Assembly (NCBI GenBank): GCA_022841445.1 | Contig: JALHRM010000008.1 | Coordinates: 1-32,415, forward strand | Source: Candidatus Saccharimonadota bacterium | GTDB taxonomy: Bacteria; Patescibacteriota; Saccharimonadia; Saccharimonadales; UBA10212 | DNA length: 32,415 nt | Direction: 5' to 3' | Shown here: positions 8,090 to 15,673 of the stretch, piece by piece | Layout of the letters: every line of letters starts with the position of its first letter | How positions within the stretch are numbered: the stretch's first letter is position 1 | Position numbers and translations under genes: made by a program | Notes under the pieces: generated by a model | Databases searched by the model: none | The model's input: only the letters and a program-made list of their open reading frames with translations | Told to the model about the DNA's origin: nothing

Positions 8090-8107
8090 TTATGAAAATG
8101 GACAATC

Positions 8108-8830
8108 ATGATGAACTCTAAGCAATTTGATTTCAGTGACCTTAACGCATTGTTTATTAGCTGCACGCTAAAAAAGTCTCCTGCTAAAAGTCATACTGAG
8201 GCGCTGGCTGCGGTAAGTATGAATATTATGAAAAAGCATGGCGTTTCGGTGGAGCTGATTCGTGCCATTGACCACGATATAGCCACAGGGGTTTACCCTG
8301 ATATGCGCGAACAAGGCTGGAAGGTTGATGCATGGCCCGAGATCTATAAATCGAAAATCAAAAAAGCCGACATCCTAGTGCTCTGCGGCCCGATTTGGCT
8401 GGGTGACAACAGCTCAGTGATGAAACAGGTAATCGAACGGCTTTACAGTAATTCGGCTGAACTGAATGTTGCTGGGCAGTACGCCTACTACGGAAAAGTC
8501 GGGGGTTGTATCATAACCGGTAACGAAGATGGCATTAAGCACTGCGCCATGAACATTCTTTATAGTTTGCAGCACATCGGCTATACGATCCCTCCCCAGG
8601 CAGACGCCGGGTGGATTGGCGAAGCAGGGCCGGGACCTAGCTATGCCGATAAAGGTTCACGAGGGCCAAAAAATGATTTTACAAATCGTAACACTACCTT
8701 CATGACCTGGAACCTCATGCATATTGCACAAATGCTCAGAGATAACGGCGGGGTGCCGACCTACGGAAACCAGCGGTCTGAATGGGACGCTGGTAGTAGG
8801 TTTGACTTTGAAAATCCGGAGTATAGGTAA
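8108..8830 (+). CDS. Flavodoxin-family NAD(P)H-dependent FMN oxidoreductase
   Basis: 240 aa. The N-terminal half has the flavodoxin-like/NADPH-FMN reductase fold: a strand LNALFISCTLKKSPAKSHT giving the FMN phosphate loop, DILVLCGPIWLGDNSSVMKQVIERL for the second flavin loop, and GKVGGCIITGNEDG for the third. It probably carries FMN and transfers electrons in the cytosol, but the partner is not visible. Two Met codons (8108, 8111) are possible starts, and an upstream in-frame stop at 8093-8095 excludes anything longer. A TATAAT at 8085-8090 overlaps the stop of the previous gene. The phosphoribosyltransferase follows after 3 nt, so co-transcription is likely. Confidence 0.83.
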   Translation: MMNSKQFDFSDLNALFISCTLKKSPAKSHTEALAAVSMNIMKKHGVSVELIRAIDHDIATGVYPDMREQGWKVDAWPEIYKSKIKKADILVLCGPIWLGDNSSVMKQVIERLYSNSAELNVAGQYAYYGKVGGCIITGNEDGIKHCAMNILYSLQHIGYTIPPQADAGWIGEAGPGPSYADKGSRGPKNDFTNRNTTFMTWNLMHIAQMLRDNGGVPTYGNQRSEWDAGSRFDFENPEYR

Positions 8831-8833
8831 GAT

Positions 8834-9370
8834 ATGACTGACATAGCGGGGAAGCGGATTGAAACGTGGGACACTGTTCTGGCGATGTCGGTGCGTCTGG
8901 CTGAAATGATTGAATCCGAGGCCCAGGCCGACCCAACAATCCGTTTTGATAAAATGCTGGTCATACCGAGAGGCGGTTATTATCCGGCCAACATCGTCGG
9001 CAGACTGCTGAATTTTAATTCTACAGATATAATTCATGCCAGTGTTGCGAGTTATGCAACCGGAGCTACAACCAGCGAACAGTTCAAAGTCCGTCAGTTA
9101 CCGAGTGAACGTGATGTAAACGCCCTGCGCATCCTGATAATCGAAGAGGTTTGTGACAGTGGCGCAACGCTCGACTACGTGACGAAATATCTAAAAAAGA
9201 ACAATGTGGCAATGGTCAGGGCAGCGGTTTTACATTACAAACCTGGCAAATCGACAACCGGATTCGTTCCGGATTGGTTTGTCGTAAAGACCGATGAGTG
9301 GGTTGTATATCCATGGGAAGAATACGAAGCGCGCGGTAAATCCTCTATTGTCCACACAGCGCCCAAATAG
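8834..9370 (+). CDS. Purine-type phosphoribosyltransferase
   Basis: 178 aa, type I phosphoribosyltransferase fold. Such enzymes join a nucleobase to PRPP, releasing pyrophosphate, for purine salvage. The PRPP-binding signature is ILIIEEVCDSGATL (residues ~97-110), with Glu-Glu in place of the more usual Asp-Asp before the CDSG loop. The upstream MLVIPRGGYYPANIVGRLL is the conserved PPi loop, and the C-terminal VYPWEEYEARG is typical of xanthine/hypoxanthine-guanine enzymes (Gpt/Hpt-like), but base specificity cannot be read. An AGG seven nt before the ATG could serve as a weak Shine-Dalgarno. Salvage would suit an organism with limited de novo purine synthesis. Confidence 0.83.
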   Translation: MTDIAGKRIETWDTVLAMSVRLAEMIESEAQADPTIRFDKMLVIPRGGYYPANIVGRLLNFNSTDIIHASVASYATGATTSEQFKVRQLPSERDVNALRILIIEEVCDSGATLDYVTKYLKKNNVAMVRAAVLHYKPGKSTTGFVPDWFVVKTDEWVVYPWEEYEARGKSSIVHTAPK

Positions 9371-9388
9371 CGTACAATCGTAAGCAAT

Positions 9389-10645
9389 ATGCATGTAAAC
9401 AAAAAGTTTCCAAAACATTTCATGTGGGGCGCGAGCACCGCATCGCATCAGGTTGAGGGTAATAATCATAATAACTGGACGGTGTGGGAGCTTGAAAACG
9501 CCGCGCGATTAGCGAAAGGCGCCAAAAAACAGCTTGGCCATTTGTCCAATTGGGAAGATATCCGCCAGCAGGCCACCGACCCCGAAAACTATATCAGCGG
9601 TCGTGGGGTTGAACATTTTATTCGATATGAAGAAGATTTTGATCTTGTAAAAGAACTCAATCTCAATACGCTTCGTTTTAGCATCGAATGGTCACGGCTC
9701 GAGCCCGAACCTGGGCAGTGGGACCAAGCAGCGATAGATCACTATAAGCGCTATATAGCCGCGTTGAAAAAGCGGGGTATTACGCCGCTACTGAATTTGT
9801 GGCATTGGTCACATCCGGTTTGGTTTGAAGAGGCAGGCGGCTTTTCCAAGCAAGCCAATCTGCGATATTTTGAGCGTTACGCCAAGAAAGTTGGCGACGA
9901 ATTGCTTGGTGGAGTTGAATATGTAGTTACGATTAACGAGCCGAATGTTTTTGTTGGCTTTGCCTATTTAGTAGCAGAACGCCCTCCGCAGGAAAAGAAT
10001 TTCCTAAAAGGGCTGTACACATATTGGAATCTTACAAAGGCGCACAAGCGTGCTTACCGGGTGCTTAAAACCATAAAGCCTTCGCTGCATGTCGGGGTGG
10101 CCGCACAGCTTGCCAACATACAGCCTAAGCGGCCGCACAACATCATAGATTTTACCGTTACCAAATGGATGCGTTACGCCTGGAACTGGTGGTTTCTGAA
10201 CCGCATTCGCCGCTACCAGGACTTCATTGGGTTTAACTATTATTTTACTGATTACTACCGCGGTGTTAAAAGTGATAATCCGAAAGTACCGATGAATGAT
10301 ATGGGGTTTTACATGGAACCCGAGGGTTTGTACCCGCTACTGGTGCGCATCGCGGCGCATTACAAATTGCCAATTATCATTACCGAAAATGGCGTGGCTG
10401 ATGCCACCGATCAGTACCGCCAGTGGTGGCTGGATGAAAGTATGTTGGCGCTCACCAAAGCGATTGATGACGGCATCGACGTACGAGGCTACTTGCACTG
10501 GGGTTTGCTCGATAATTTTGAATGGTCGTTCGGCTGGTGGCCGAAGTTCGGTTTGATAGAGGTCAATCGCCAGACAATGAGACGGACTATCCGTCCGAGT
10601 GCCCGGAAGTGGGCGGAGCAGCTTGAAGATATACAAAAATCCTAA
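9389..10645 (+). CDS. Glycoside hydrolase family 1 beta-glycosidase
   Basis: 418 aa TIM-barrel retaining beta-glycosidase, somewhat shorter than the usual ~440-480. Motifs in order are the N-terminal FPKHFMWGASTASHQVEG, LRFSIEWSRLEP, LNLWHWSHPVWF, TINEPNVF with the acid/base Glu184, FIGFNYY, IITENGVAD with the nucleophile Glu333, and the C-terminal LLDNFEWSFGWWPKFGL. Both catalytic residues are intact, so it should be active on beta-glucosides, beta-galactosides or phospho-sugars. No signal peptide is visible, so it acts in the cytoplasm on imported disaccharides or glycosides. A TACAAT -10 ends 10 nt before the ATG. No sugar transporter is visible in the window. Confidence 0.94.
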   Translation: MHVNKKFPKHFMWGASTASHQVEGNNHNNWTVWELENAARLAKGAKKQLGHLSNWEDIRQQATDPENYISGRGVEHFIRYEEDFDLVKELNLNTLRFSIEWSRLEPEPGQWDQAAIDHYKRYIAALKKRGITPLLNLWHWSHPVWFEEAGGFSKQANLRYFERYAKKVGDELLGGVEYVVTINEPNVFVGFAYLVAERPPQEKNFLKGLYTYWNLTKAHKRAYRVLKTIKPSLHVGVAAQLANIQPKRPHNIIDFTVTKWMRYAWNWWFLNRIRRYQDFIGFNYYFTDYYRGVKSDNPKVPMNDMGFYMEPEGLYPLLVRIAAHYKLPIIITENGVADATDQYRQWWLDESMLALTKAIDDGIDVRGYLHWGLLDNFEWSFGWWPKFGLIEVNRQTMRRTIRPSARKWAEQLEDIQKS

Positions 10646-10683
10646 ACTTGTAAAAAATACAAAAACATGCTAGTATAATGCTC

Positions 10684-11415
10684 ATGAGTAATCCAAACAA
10701 ACAACCACAAACACCAAATCACAGATCTTCAAAAAAACCCGGAGCTCGCACGCTATTAGCAGTCGGACTTTCTGCCCTTGCTGGTGCTGTAGCTCCCGGC
10801 GTTGCTAGTGCAGTAGATGGTTTACCAGAAGGCCGGATTCAGCCAATTACGATAGAAGCAGGTAAGGGTAAACTAACCGCACCACAGCGTGCTGAAATTC
10901 GCGCTATGAATGGTATCAAGCGACCGACTTTCGGCGGGCCAAATGGCATATATACCGTACTGCGTCTTGGCGAAGGCTCTAAAATACAAACAGCCCCTCA
11001 CGCACGCGCAGCAGCAAGCACTGTTGGCAAAGGCCAAGTCGTTGAAATTATAAATCCTCTGGCATACACCGACCCAAAAACGGGTAATACCTGGTATGCT
11101 GCCGTGGGTAGCAACAAGGGGAATCATTCAAACCGGACATTCACTCGACCAAACACGGTCTGGGTTTCGGATGCTAATTTTGTAAGCAATATCGATACTG
11201 TTGCACCACCAGCGACCTTTTTTGATCACCCTGACACGGCAAGCAGGCTGGATAGGGGCGAAACATACGGCATTTTCGTGAGTATTGGTGCTGCTGGCCG
11301 CATGCGTACAGCTGGTAAGGACGGTGGTATGCCAATAGCGACACTCAGTGTGATGCCGGCAGAACAGTTTGATATATCAGCCGCACGACGTGGTCTAATA
11401 TCGGTCAATAAGTAA
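10684..11415 (+). CDS. Exported protein of unknown function
   Basis: The N-terminus has a basic region (HRSSKKPGARTLL), a hydrophobic core (VGLSALAGAVAPGVASA) and an AxA-type cleavage site before VDGLPEG, so this is a secreted protein of about 210 mature residues. Internally, GIYTVLRLGEGSKIQTAPHARAAASTVGKGQVVEIINPLAY resembles a bacterial SH3-like surface module, but I do not recognise the family with certainty. A perfect TATAAT at 10674-10679 sits 4 nt before the ATG at 10684. An in-frame ATG at 10678 overlaps that hexamer and is therefore rejected as start. It stands alone between the GH1 gene and yvcK, with no homologous neighbour to suggest a role. Confidence 0.65.
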   Translation: MSNPNKQPQTPNHRSSKKPGARTLLAVGLSALAGAVAPGVASAVDGLPEGRIQPITIEAGKGKLTAPQRAEIRAMNGIKRPTFGGPNGIYTVLRLGEGSKIQTAPHARAAASTVGKGQVVEIINPLAYTDPKTGNTWYAAVGSNKGNHSNRTFTRPNTVWVSDANFVSNIDTVAPPATFFDHPDTASRLDRGETYGIFVSIGAAGRMRTAGKDGGMPIATLSVMPAEQFDISAARRGLISVNK

Positions 11416-11435
11416 CAGACCATACTTTTAATACT

Positions 11436-11444
11436 TGCTACAAT
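11436..11444 (+). promoter_or_regulatory. Extended -10 (TGCTACAAT) before yvcK
   Basis: TGCTACAAT matches the extended -10 pattern. Its last T lies 7 nt before the yvcK ATG, so the transcript probably starts at the initiation codon. AGGGG at 11445-11449 is only 2 nt from the ATG, too close to work as a normal Shine-Dalgarno. Confidence 0.55.
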
Positions 11445-11451
11445 AGGGGCA

Positions 11452-12459
11452 ATGACCCCCAAAGCTCCAACCAATCCTAAATTTGTTGTCATCGGCGGTG
11501 GTACAGGAAGCTTTACGCTGCTATCTGTTCTAAAATACTACGTCCGTGACATCACCGCTCTAGTAAATATGGCTGATGACGGTGGTTCTACCGGTGTGCT
11601 CCGCGATGAACTTGGTGTCTTACCGCCTGGTGATATACGCCAATGTCTGGTGGCACTCAGTGAATCGTCCGAGCAAATGCGTGAGCTGTTTAATTATCGG
11701 TTTCCGGAAGGGATATTCGGTGGACACAGTTTTGGAAACTTATTTCTGAGTGCCGTCGAAAAAATGACCGATAATTTTGCCGAAGCGGTTGAGCTGGCTA
11801 GCGAAGTCCTAAAAATACAAGGACGCGTTGTACCGATGACACTGGAAGATTGCAAGCTGGTCTTAGACGTAGAAGGGCAGTCGCCGGTTGTTGGCGAACA
11901 CGCCATTGGCGAGACTCAATTTAATGGGTACGAAAAACCAAACATACATTTTGAAAGCAGGGTCGCAATAAATCCCCAGGCTGTAATTGCACTTGATGAA
12001 GCCGACCTTATAATTATTGCGCCAGGTAACTTATATGCATCCTTGGCACCAGCCCTGTTGGTCGACGGTGTTGGTGATGCGCTTCGGAAGAGTAAGGCCA
12101 AAGTGGTGTATGTCGCAAATCTTGTCAATAAACCACACCAAACTAGTAAATTTGCAGTTCATGATTACGTTCATGAGCTAGAGCGTTTTGCAGATGGTGC
12201 CTTTATTGACCACGTATTATTTAACACTGACCAACCAAGCAAGGAACTGCTTGATCGCTACGCGCTGGAAGGCGAGTATCCTGTGTTGGTTGATGACGAT
12301 ATGCTAAAAAAAGCATCATATAAAGCCCAGGGTGGTCGATTTCTGGGCAAACAAGATTACACTCGCGACCCGAATGATACGCTGCTTACACGGTCACTCA
12401 TCCGACATGATGCCGACGCTGTAGCTCGTGCCCTGATGAGGATCTATTTTAGCGAATGA
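11452..12459 (+). CDS. yvcK: YvcK/CofD-like protein (gluconeogenesis factor family)
   Basis: 335 aa, full length for YvcK. The glycine-rich N-terminus KFVVIGGGTGSFTLLSVLK, followed by ITALVNMADDGGSTGVLRDELGVLPPGDIRQCLVAL, is the family signature for UDP-sugar and metal binding. In other bacteria YvcK binds UDP-GlcNAc and links carbon status to cell-wall synthesis and PBP localisation, which fits its position just upstream of the dcw cluster. The CofD-type 2-phospholactate transferase activity is unlikely without coenzyme F420 genes nearby. The last 4 bases overlap the ATG of the HAD gene (ATGA), so the two are coupled. Confidence 0.92.
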   Translation: MTPKAPTNPKFVVIGGGTGSFTLLSVLKYYVRDITALVNMADDGGSTGVLRDELGVLPPGDIRQCLVALSESSEQMRELFNYRFPEGIFGGHSFGNLFLSAVEKMTDNFAEAVELASEVLKIQGRVVPMTLEDCKLVLDVEGQSPVVGEHAIGETQFNGYEKPNIHFESRVAINPQAVIALDEADLIIIAPGNLYASLAPALLVDGVGDALRKSKAKVVYVANLVNKPHQTSKFAVHDYVHELERFADGAFIDHVLFNTDQPSKELLDRYALEGEYPVLVDDDMLKKASYKAQGGRFLGKQDYTRDPNDTLLTRSLIRHDADAVARALMRIYFSE

Positions 12460-13085
12460 GCGTTAGTCCCAATCCAGTATTGTTACTTGATCTGGACAGG
12501 ACCCTTTTTGATACTGACAGGTACACAGCTGCTCTATTGGGTGCCCTAGCGCCTCAAATTGGCGTGAGTGCCGAAATACTTATAGCCGAAGTCCCCGGGC
12601 AGTATGTCGCCTCATCTCATGGAGGCGGTTCTTATTATGATATGATACGGCACTTGCAAGCATACGGAGCGAGTTTTGATGACATTAAACGCTGTGTAGC
12701 AGAACTGCCAAATGACTACTTATTCCCGGATGCTGCAAGTTTACTTAATGCGCTTCGAGCTAGCAGGAGGGAGGCCCAGCTGCTAACGCATGGTGAGCAT
12801 AAGGCCCAGTCGTTAAAGCTCGCAGTGTGCCAACCATTAGGGCATATGGCGGCTCATATTACCCTACAGCCAAAAGGGTTATATATTGCTAATAAGTGGC
12901 CAAATAGCGGAGGCATGATTGTCGATGACAAGGATATTGCTGATATTCCGGAAGGTTGGACGGGCGTGCGTATAAACAGATCAGCAAGCGCGAGTGTAGA
13001 GGAGTTGATTGGTAGAATGAGTTTTCAAATTGCATCACTCGACTATGTGCTGCCACTATTTGATCGGCTTTATACCGAGTCATAG
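12456..13085 (+). CDS. HAD-superfamily hydrolase
   Basis: 209 aa. HAD motif I is LLLDLDRTLFDT (residues ~9-20) with the nucleophile Asp and general acid/base Asp two residues later. Motif II Thr lies in AQLLTHGEH, and motif IV is GMIVDDKDIADIP with the two metal-binding aspartates. The cap between motifs I and II is alpha-helical (subclass I). It is probably a cytosolic phosphatase with a small-metabolite substrate that cannot be read from sequence. It starts inside the yvcK stop by a 4-base overlap, and no independent promoter is visible. Downstream is the 286-bp dcw promoter region. Confidence 0.8.
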   Translation: MSVSPNPVLLLDLDRTLFDTDRYTAALLGALAPQIGVSAEILIAEVPGQYVASSHGGGSYYDMIRHLQAYGASFDDIKRCVAELPNDYLFPDAASLLNALRASRREAQLLTHGEHKAQSLKLAVCQPLGHMAAHITLQPKGLYIANKWPNSGGMIVDDKDIADIPEGWTGVRINRSASASVEELIGRMSFQIASLDYVLPLFDRLYTES

Positions 13086-13184
13086 TAATCATTATTATGC
13101 GTCTCTTGGCTGCTGAATTGATAGCGTCTTGGTGCGCACGAAACTACTGTATATAGCGGTAGGGTAGGCTATTTTCTCTGTATC

Positions 13185-13193
13185 TGTGGATAA
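13185..13193 (-). promoter_or_regulatory. Perfect DnaA-box match upstream of the dcw promoter
   Basis: TGTGGATAA is the reverse complement of the DnaA box TTATCCACA. It lies 35 bp upstream of the -35 of the mraZ promoter. The same 12 bases ATCTGTGGATAA recur at 26542-26553 beside the topA stop. A single 9-mer can occur by chance, so function is tentative. Confidence 0.35.
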
Positions 13194-13228
13194 GTGCCCT
13201 ATATCTGATTTTTTAAATAAAAAAAGAC

Positions 13229-13257
13229 TTGCAGTGGGTGAGCGTGGGTAGTATATT
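13229..13257 (+). promoter_or_regulatory. Sigma-70 promoter of the dcw cluster
   Basis: The -35 TTGCAG (13229-13234) and -10 TATATT (13252-13257) are separated by exactly 17 bp. Transcription would start near 13264, giving mraZ a leader of about 108 nt that is rich in A and contains the distal pair of MraZ boxes. Three of four MraZ boxes lie between or just after the core elements. Confidence 0.72.
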
Positions 13258-13279
13258 CATGGCAGTGGGTAAATGTGGG
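13234..13279 (+). promoter_or_regulatory. MraZ operator: four GTGGG boxes
   Basis: GTGGG occurs at 13234-13238, 13244-13248, 13265-13269 and 13275-13279. Within each pair the spacer is 5 bp (10-bp period), and the pairs are offset by 31 bp, so all four lie close to the same helical face. MraZ is known to bind tandem GTGGG boxes with 5-bp spacers upstream of its own operon. Occupancy would cover the -35/-10 spacer and the start site, implying autorepression of the whole cluster. Confidence 0.9.
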
Positions 13280-13371
13280 TAGCAAAAGCAACGACTGATC
13301 CAAAAATAGATCAATCAAAAAGCAAAGCTAACCAATAAAAATAAAAACCACTAGCAGGTCCAAAAACAATC

Positions 13372-13725
13372 ATGGGAGATTACTTCGAACGCAAGCTTGA
13401 CGACAAGCGGCGGTTAACAATACCGACCGAGCTTCGGGCTGAGTTTGCCAGCGGGGTAGTCATCACCAAAGGATTCAAAAAGTACCTGCATGTATACCCA
13501 ACATCAGTCTGGAACGAGCTCGTTGAGCCGCAACTGACTGGCCACATCTTGGATGAGGCTATCGCGGATCTGAACGTGCAATTCCGGGCAGGCAAGCAAG
13601 ATAGTTCTATTGACCAGAAACAAGGTCGAGTGACTATTGAGCAGCATTTGCTCGATTACGCCGGAATAGACCGGTCTATCGTGGCGGTGCGTGCTGGGCG
13701 CTATTGGCGGCTGATGGCGGCGTAG
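13372..13725 (+). CDS. mraZ: Transcriptional regulator MraZ
   Basis: 117 aa, shorter than the usual ~140-150. It carries two SpoVT/AbrB-type half-domains with the DxxxR signature: KLDDKRRLTIPTELRAEF (residues ~8-25) and DQKQGRVTIEQHLLDYAGI (~82-100). The missing length is in the linker and the C-terminal tail, while both DNA-binding loops remain. MraZ forms a ring-shaped multimer that binds repeated boxes before its own gene and represses the division/cell-wall cluster. The matching operator is present 93-138 bp upstream. The ATG at 13372 opens directly on the first half-domain (MGDYFERKLDDKRR). A 507-bp non-coding stretch separates it from rsmH, unusually long for this pair. Confidence 0.93.
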   Translation: MGDYFERKLDDKRRLTIPTELRAEFASGVVITKGFKKYLHVYPTSVWNELVEPQLTGHILDEAIADLNVQFRAGKQDSSIDQKQGRVTIEQHLLDYAGIDRSIVAVRAGRYWRLMAA

Positions 13726-14232
13726 ACTTTCGGAGCACCTTAAAAATCAGGCGGCAAGAAATCTGAACCAAGTTAACATGACCACGGAATTCGAGGTCAG
13801 CTAATTGGCAGTCAACCGGTGGTATTAAGGCTAATCACCGTCACCAACCCCTTCGCACTTTTGAAACATAACACCTCCCAAAACTCCACCTCACTATTAA
13901 GGCCTGTCATCACGACAAGTCTTTTGCTATTAAGAGCAAGACGGGCTTATCTCTGATTTTTTCAAAATCAGTAACGAAAAATCCCTAACATAACAGGGAG
14001 CTCAAAAATTCTTACTCTATAGCTATTGTTCGAACAAAAACAAAAATCTCAAAGTAAAAACAAACAGTTGACTGCTAATTAGGTGACCTTGCATAGCAAG
14101 GGAGACTAATACGCACGGTATCATCCTTGCGGCTCGTCTCTTCTTGCAAAACAAAAACAAGTGCATACGCGCAAAAAAACAAAAAGGCAAGTTCGCGTGA
14201 CTAGGTGTGCGGAGGCAGTATAATAGCTACCG
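13726..14232 (+). other. mraZ-rsmH intergenic region with several hairpins and A-rich linkers
   Basis: No credible reading frame is seen in 507 bp. It holds short inverted repeats separated by A/C-rich linkers: GTCTT/AAGAC plus GCT/AGC (13919-13942), CTGATTTT/AAAATCAG with a TTC loop (13953-13971), TCCCT/AGGGA (13982-13999) and CCTTGC/GCAAGG (14087-14101). A further pair is GCAAG.GAGAC (14096-14106) with GTCTC..CTTGC (14136-14147). The last two pairings share GCAAG and exclude each other, a switch-like arrangement. ACGCG/CGCGT (14167-14198) lies just before rsmH. I cannot match this to a known riboswitch or RNA family. Confidence 0.45.
14219..14224 (+). promoter_or_regulatory. -10 hexamer (TATAAT) of rsmH, leaderless geometry
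   Basis: A perfect TATAAT ends 8 nt before the rsmH ATG. No Shine-Dalgarno fits between them, so an internal promoter could give a leaderless rsmH mRNA independent of MraZ control. No convincing -35 or TGn extension is seen. GGAGG at 14211-14215 lies upstream of the hexamer and 17 nt from the ATG. Confidence 0.55.
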
Positions 14233-15114
14233 ATGCCACATATACCAGTATTGCTACTAGAAGTAGTCCACCATTTGTCACCACAAAAGGGTGAATCTTA
14301 TCTGGATGTAACAGCCGGATACGGAGGACACGCAGAAGCAATAATCAATCTAACAAACTGTCCTGAAAAGGCAGTTCTCGTTGATCGCGATCAAAATGCA
14401 GTCAGTCACCTAAAAGACCGCTTCCATAACGTTGCGGTTGAGGTACGAAAGTCGGCGTTTTTAGAAGCCAGCCAAAAGCTAGTGGCTGAAAACGCACAGT
14501 TTGACCTCATACTGGCTGACCTCGGCGTATCGTCACCACAACTTGATCAGGCTGAAAGGGGATTTTCACTCGCCAAGGAAGCATCACTTGATATGCGTAT
14601 GGATCAAAGTCAAGAGCTCACTGCTCTTGAGCTCGTGAATACGCTTAACCAAGAAGAGCTGACCAAAATACTAAGAGATCTAGGTGAAGAACCAAGAGCT
14701 CAACGCATAGCCAGTGCCATTATCGCCCATAAGCCGGTCGCTACCACGACCGAACTTGCCGCCATCGTTGCCCAAACTGCTCCAAGGCAGTATTCGGGGA
14801 GAAAACGTATACATCCCGCTACGAAAGTCTTTCAGGCTCTTCGTATCGCGGTAAACAGCGAGTTAACACAACTTGAACTCAGTTTACCGCTATGGGAAAA
14901 GCTACTTGCGCCAGGTGGGCGTTTGGCAGTAATTACGTTTCATAGCCTCGAAGATAGATTGGTAAAGAGTTACTTCAAAGAACAGGCCGGCGGGTATACC
15001 GCAACTCTGAACATACTGACGAAACGACCAATTACCGGCAGCGAACATGAAATTGCTATTAATCCGCGAGCCCGCAGTGCAAAACTGCGAGCCGCAGCAA
15101 AAATAAAAAAATAA
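14233..15114 (+). CDS. rsmH: 16S rRNA (cytosine(1402)-N(4))-methyltransferase RsmH
   Basis: 293 aa, close to the usual ~310. It methylates N4 of C1402 in the 30S P site using SAM. Visible features are the N-terminal HIPVLLLEVVHHL, the SAM loop YLDVTAGYGGHAEAI, DLILADLGVSSPQLD, GFSLAKEASLDMRMD, the inserted helical domain with GRKRIHPATKVFQALRIAVN, and the C-terminal LAVITFHSLEDRLVKSYFK and NPRARSAKLRA. It occupies its standard place after mraZ. The ATG is chosen because MPHIPVLL is the canonical N-terminus and because it lies 8 nt after a perfect -10. Confidence 0.96.
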   Translation: MPHIPVLLLEVVHHLSPQKGESYLDVTAGYGGHAEAIINLTNCPEKAVLVDRDQNAVSHLKDRFHNVAVEVRKSAFLEASQKLVAENAQFDLILADLGVSSPQLDQAERGFSLAKEASLDMRMDQSQELTALELVNTLNQEELTKILRDLGEEPRAQRIASAIIAHKPVATTTELAAIVAQTAPRQYSGRKRIHPATKVFQALRIAVNSELTQLELSLPLWEKLLAPGGRLAVITFHSLEDRLVKSYFKEQAGGYTATLNILTKRPITGSEHEIAINPRARSAKLRAAAKIKK

Positions 15115-15301
15115 AACAAAAAGAAAGGAACAGGACCAATTATGCCAATTACGGTAAAAAACCTGTCCCGCGCTTACAAGGTCAAAGTAAGAGTAGGCTA
15201 GCCCCACTCTCGATCTATTAGCAAGCGAAAAACAAAAAGGAGTGCCCGTTGTATGTGTGGGGCACTCCACCAAAATCAAAACAGAAACAAACACCAATAT
15301 T
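15115..15301 (+). other. Hairpin-rich leader of the ftsL-like gene
   Basis: This 187-nt spacer holds several perfect or near-perfect hairpins joined by A-rich linkers: GGAACAGG/CCTGTCC (15127-15168), CTTAC/GTAAG (15173-15191), AGAGT/ACTCT around a GGCTAGCC palindrome (about 15190-15211), and GGAGTGCCC/GGGCACTCC (15239-15268). The last is a 9-bp perfect stem not followed by a T-run, so it is not a simple terminator. It may control stability or translation of the downstream genes, but no known motif is recognised. Confidence 0.5.
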
Positions 15302-15649
15302 ATGACGTATTCCAGTAGTATAGCTATGCAACGACGAACCCAAGTGCGACGCGGTCGCAACGTAGTTAGTTTTAAAGAAACCACCCGAACCATCGGTCCG
15401 GTAAGTAACACTATTTTACTTATTGTTCTGGCCTGCCTAATCGGCCTTTTATACCTTGCTCAGGTCACAAAAACAAACAGCTATGGGTATACCATTAATT
15501 CGCTGCAAGAACAAAGTGTAAACCTGCAAGAAGAGAAAGCCGCACTGGAAGTATCTGCGGCGCGCTTGCAGTCACTTGATCGCGTAAAGAATAGCGCTGT
15601 AGCACAGGGGCTAGTGAACACACCGCCAGCTGCGACAGTGCAGAACTGA
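15302..15649 (+). CDS. ftsL: FtsL-like septal protein
   Basis: About 115 aa from the ATG at 15302. Topology is typical of FtsL/DivIC: a basic cytoplasmic N-terminus (QRRTQVRRGR), one membrane helix (TILLIVLACLIGLLYLAQV, residues ~40-60) and an external heptad-like coiled coil (INSLQEQSVNLQEEKAALEVSAARLQSL). FtsL connects FtsQ and FtsB to the FtsWI synthase at the septum. Sequence alone would be weak, but the position between rsmH and ftsI is the standard ftsL slot. A longer frame from a GTG at 15242 is rejected because that codon lies inside a 9-bp hairpin and adds a sequence unlike FtsL. Confidence 0.78.
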   Translation: MTYSSSIAMQRRTQVRRGRNVVSFKETTRTIGPVSNTILLIVLACLIGLLYLAQVTKTNSYGYTINSLQEQSVNLQEEKAALEVSAARLQSLDRVKNSAVAQGLVNTPPAATVQN

Positions 15650-15673
15650 TACCTTATACTTAGCTAGGTAAGA

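Noticed and set aside
11452-12459. CofD (F420 biosynthesis) function for the yvcK gene
   Set aside because: Length and the MADDGGSTGVLRDELG segment fit YvcK, and no F420 genes are present.
15242-15301. GTG-started N-terminal extension of the ftsL-like gene
   Set aside because: The GTG lies within a 9-bp perfect hairpin and the added residues do not resemble FtsL. ATG 15302 gives the usual topology.
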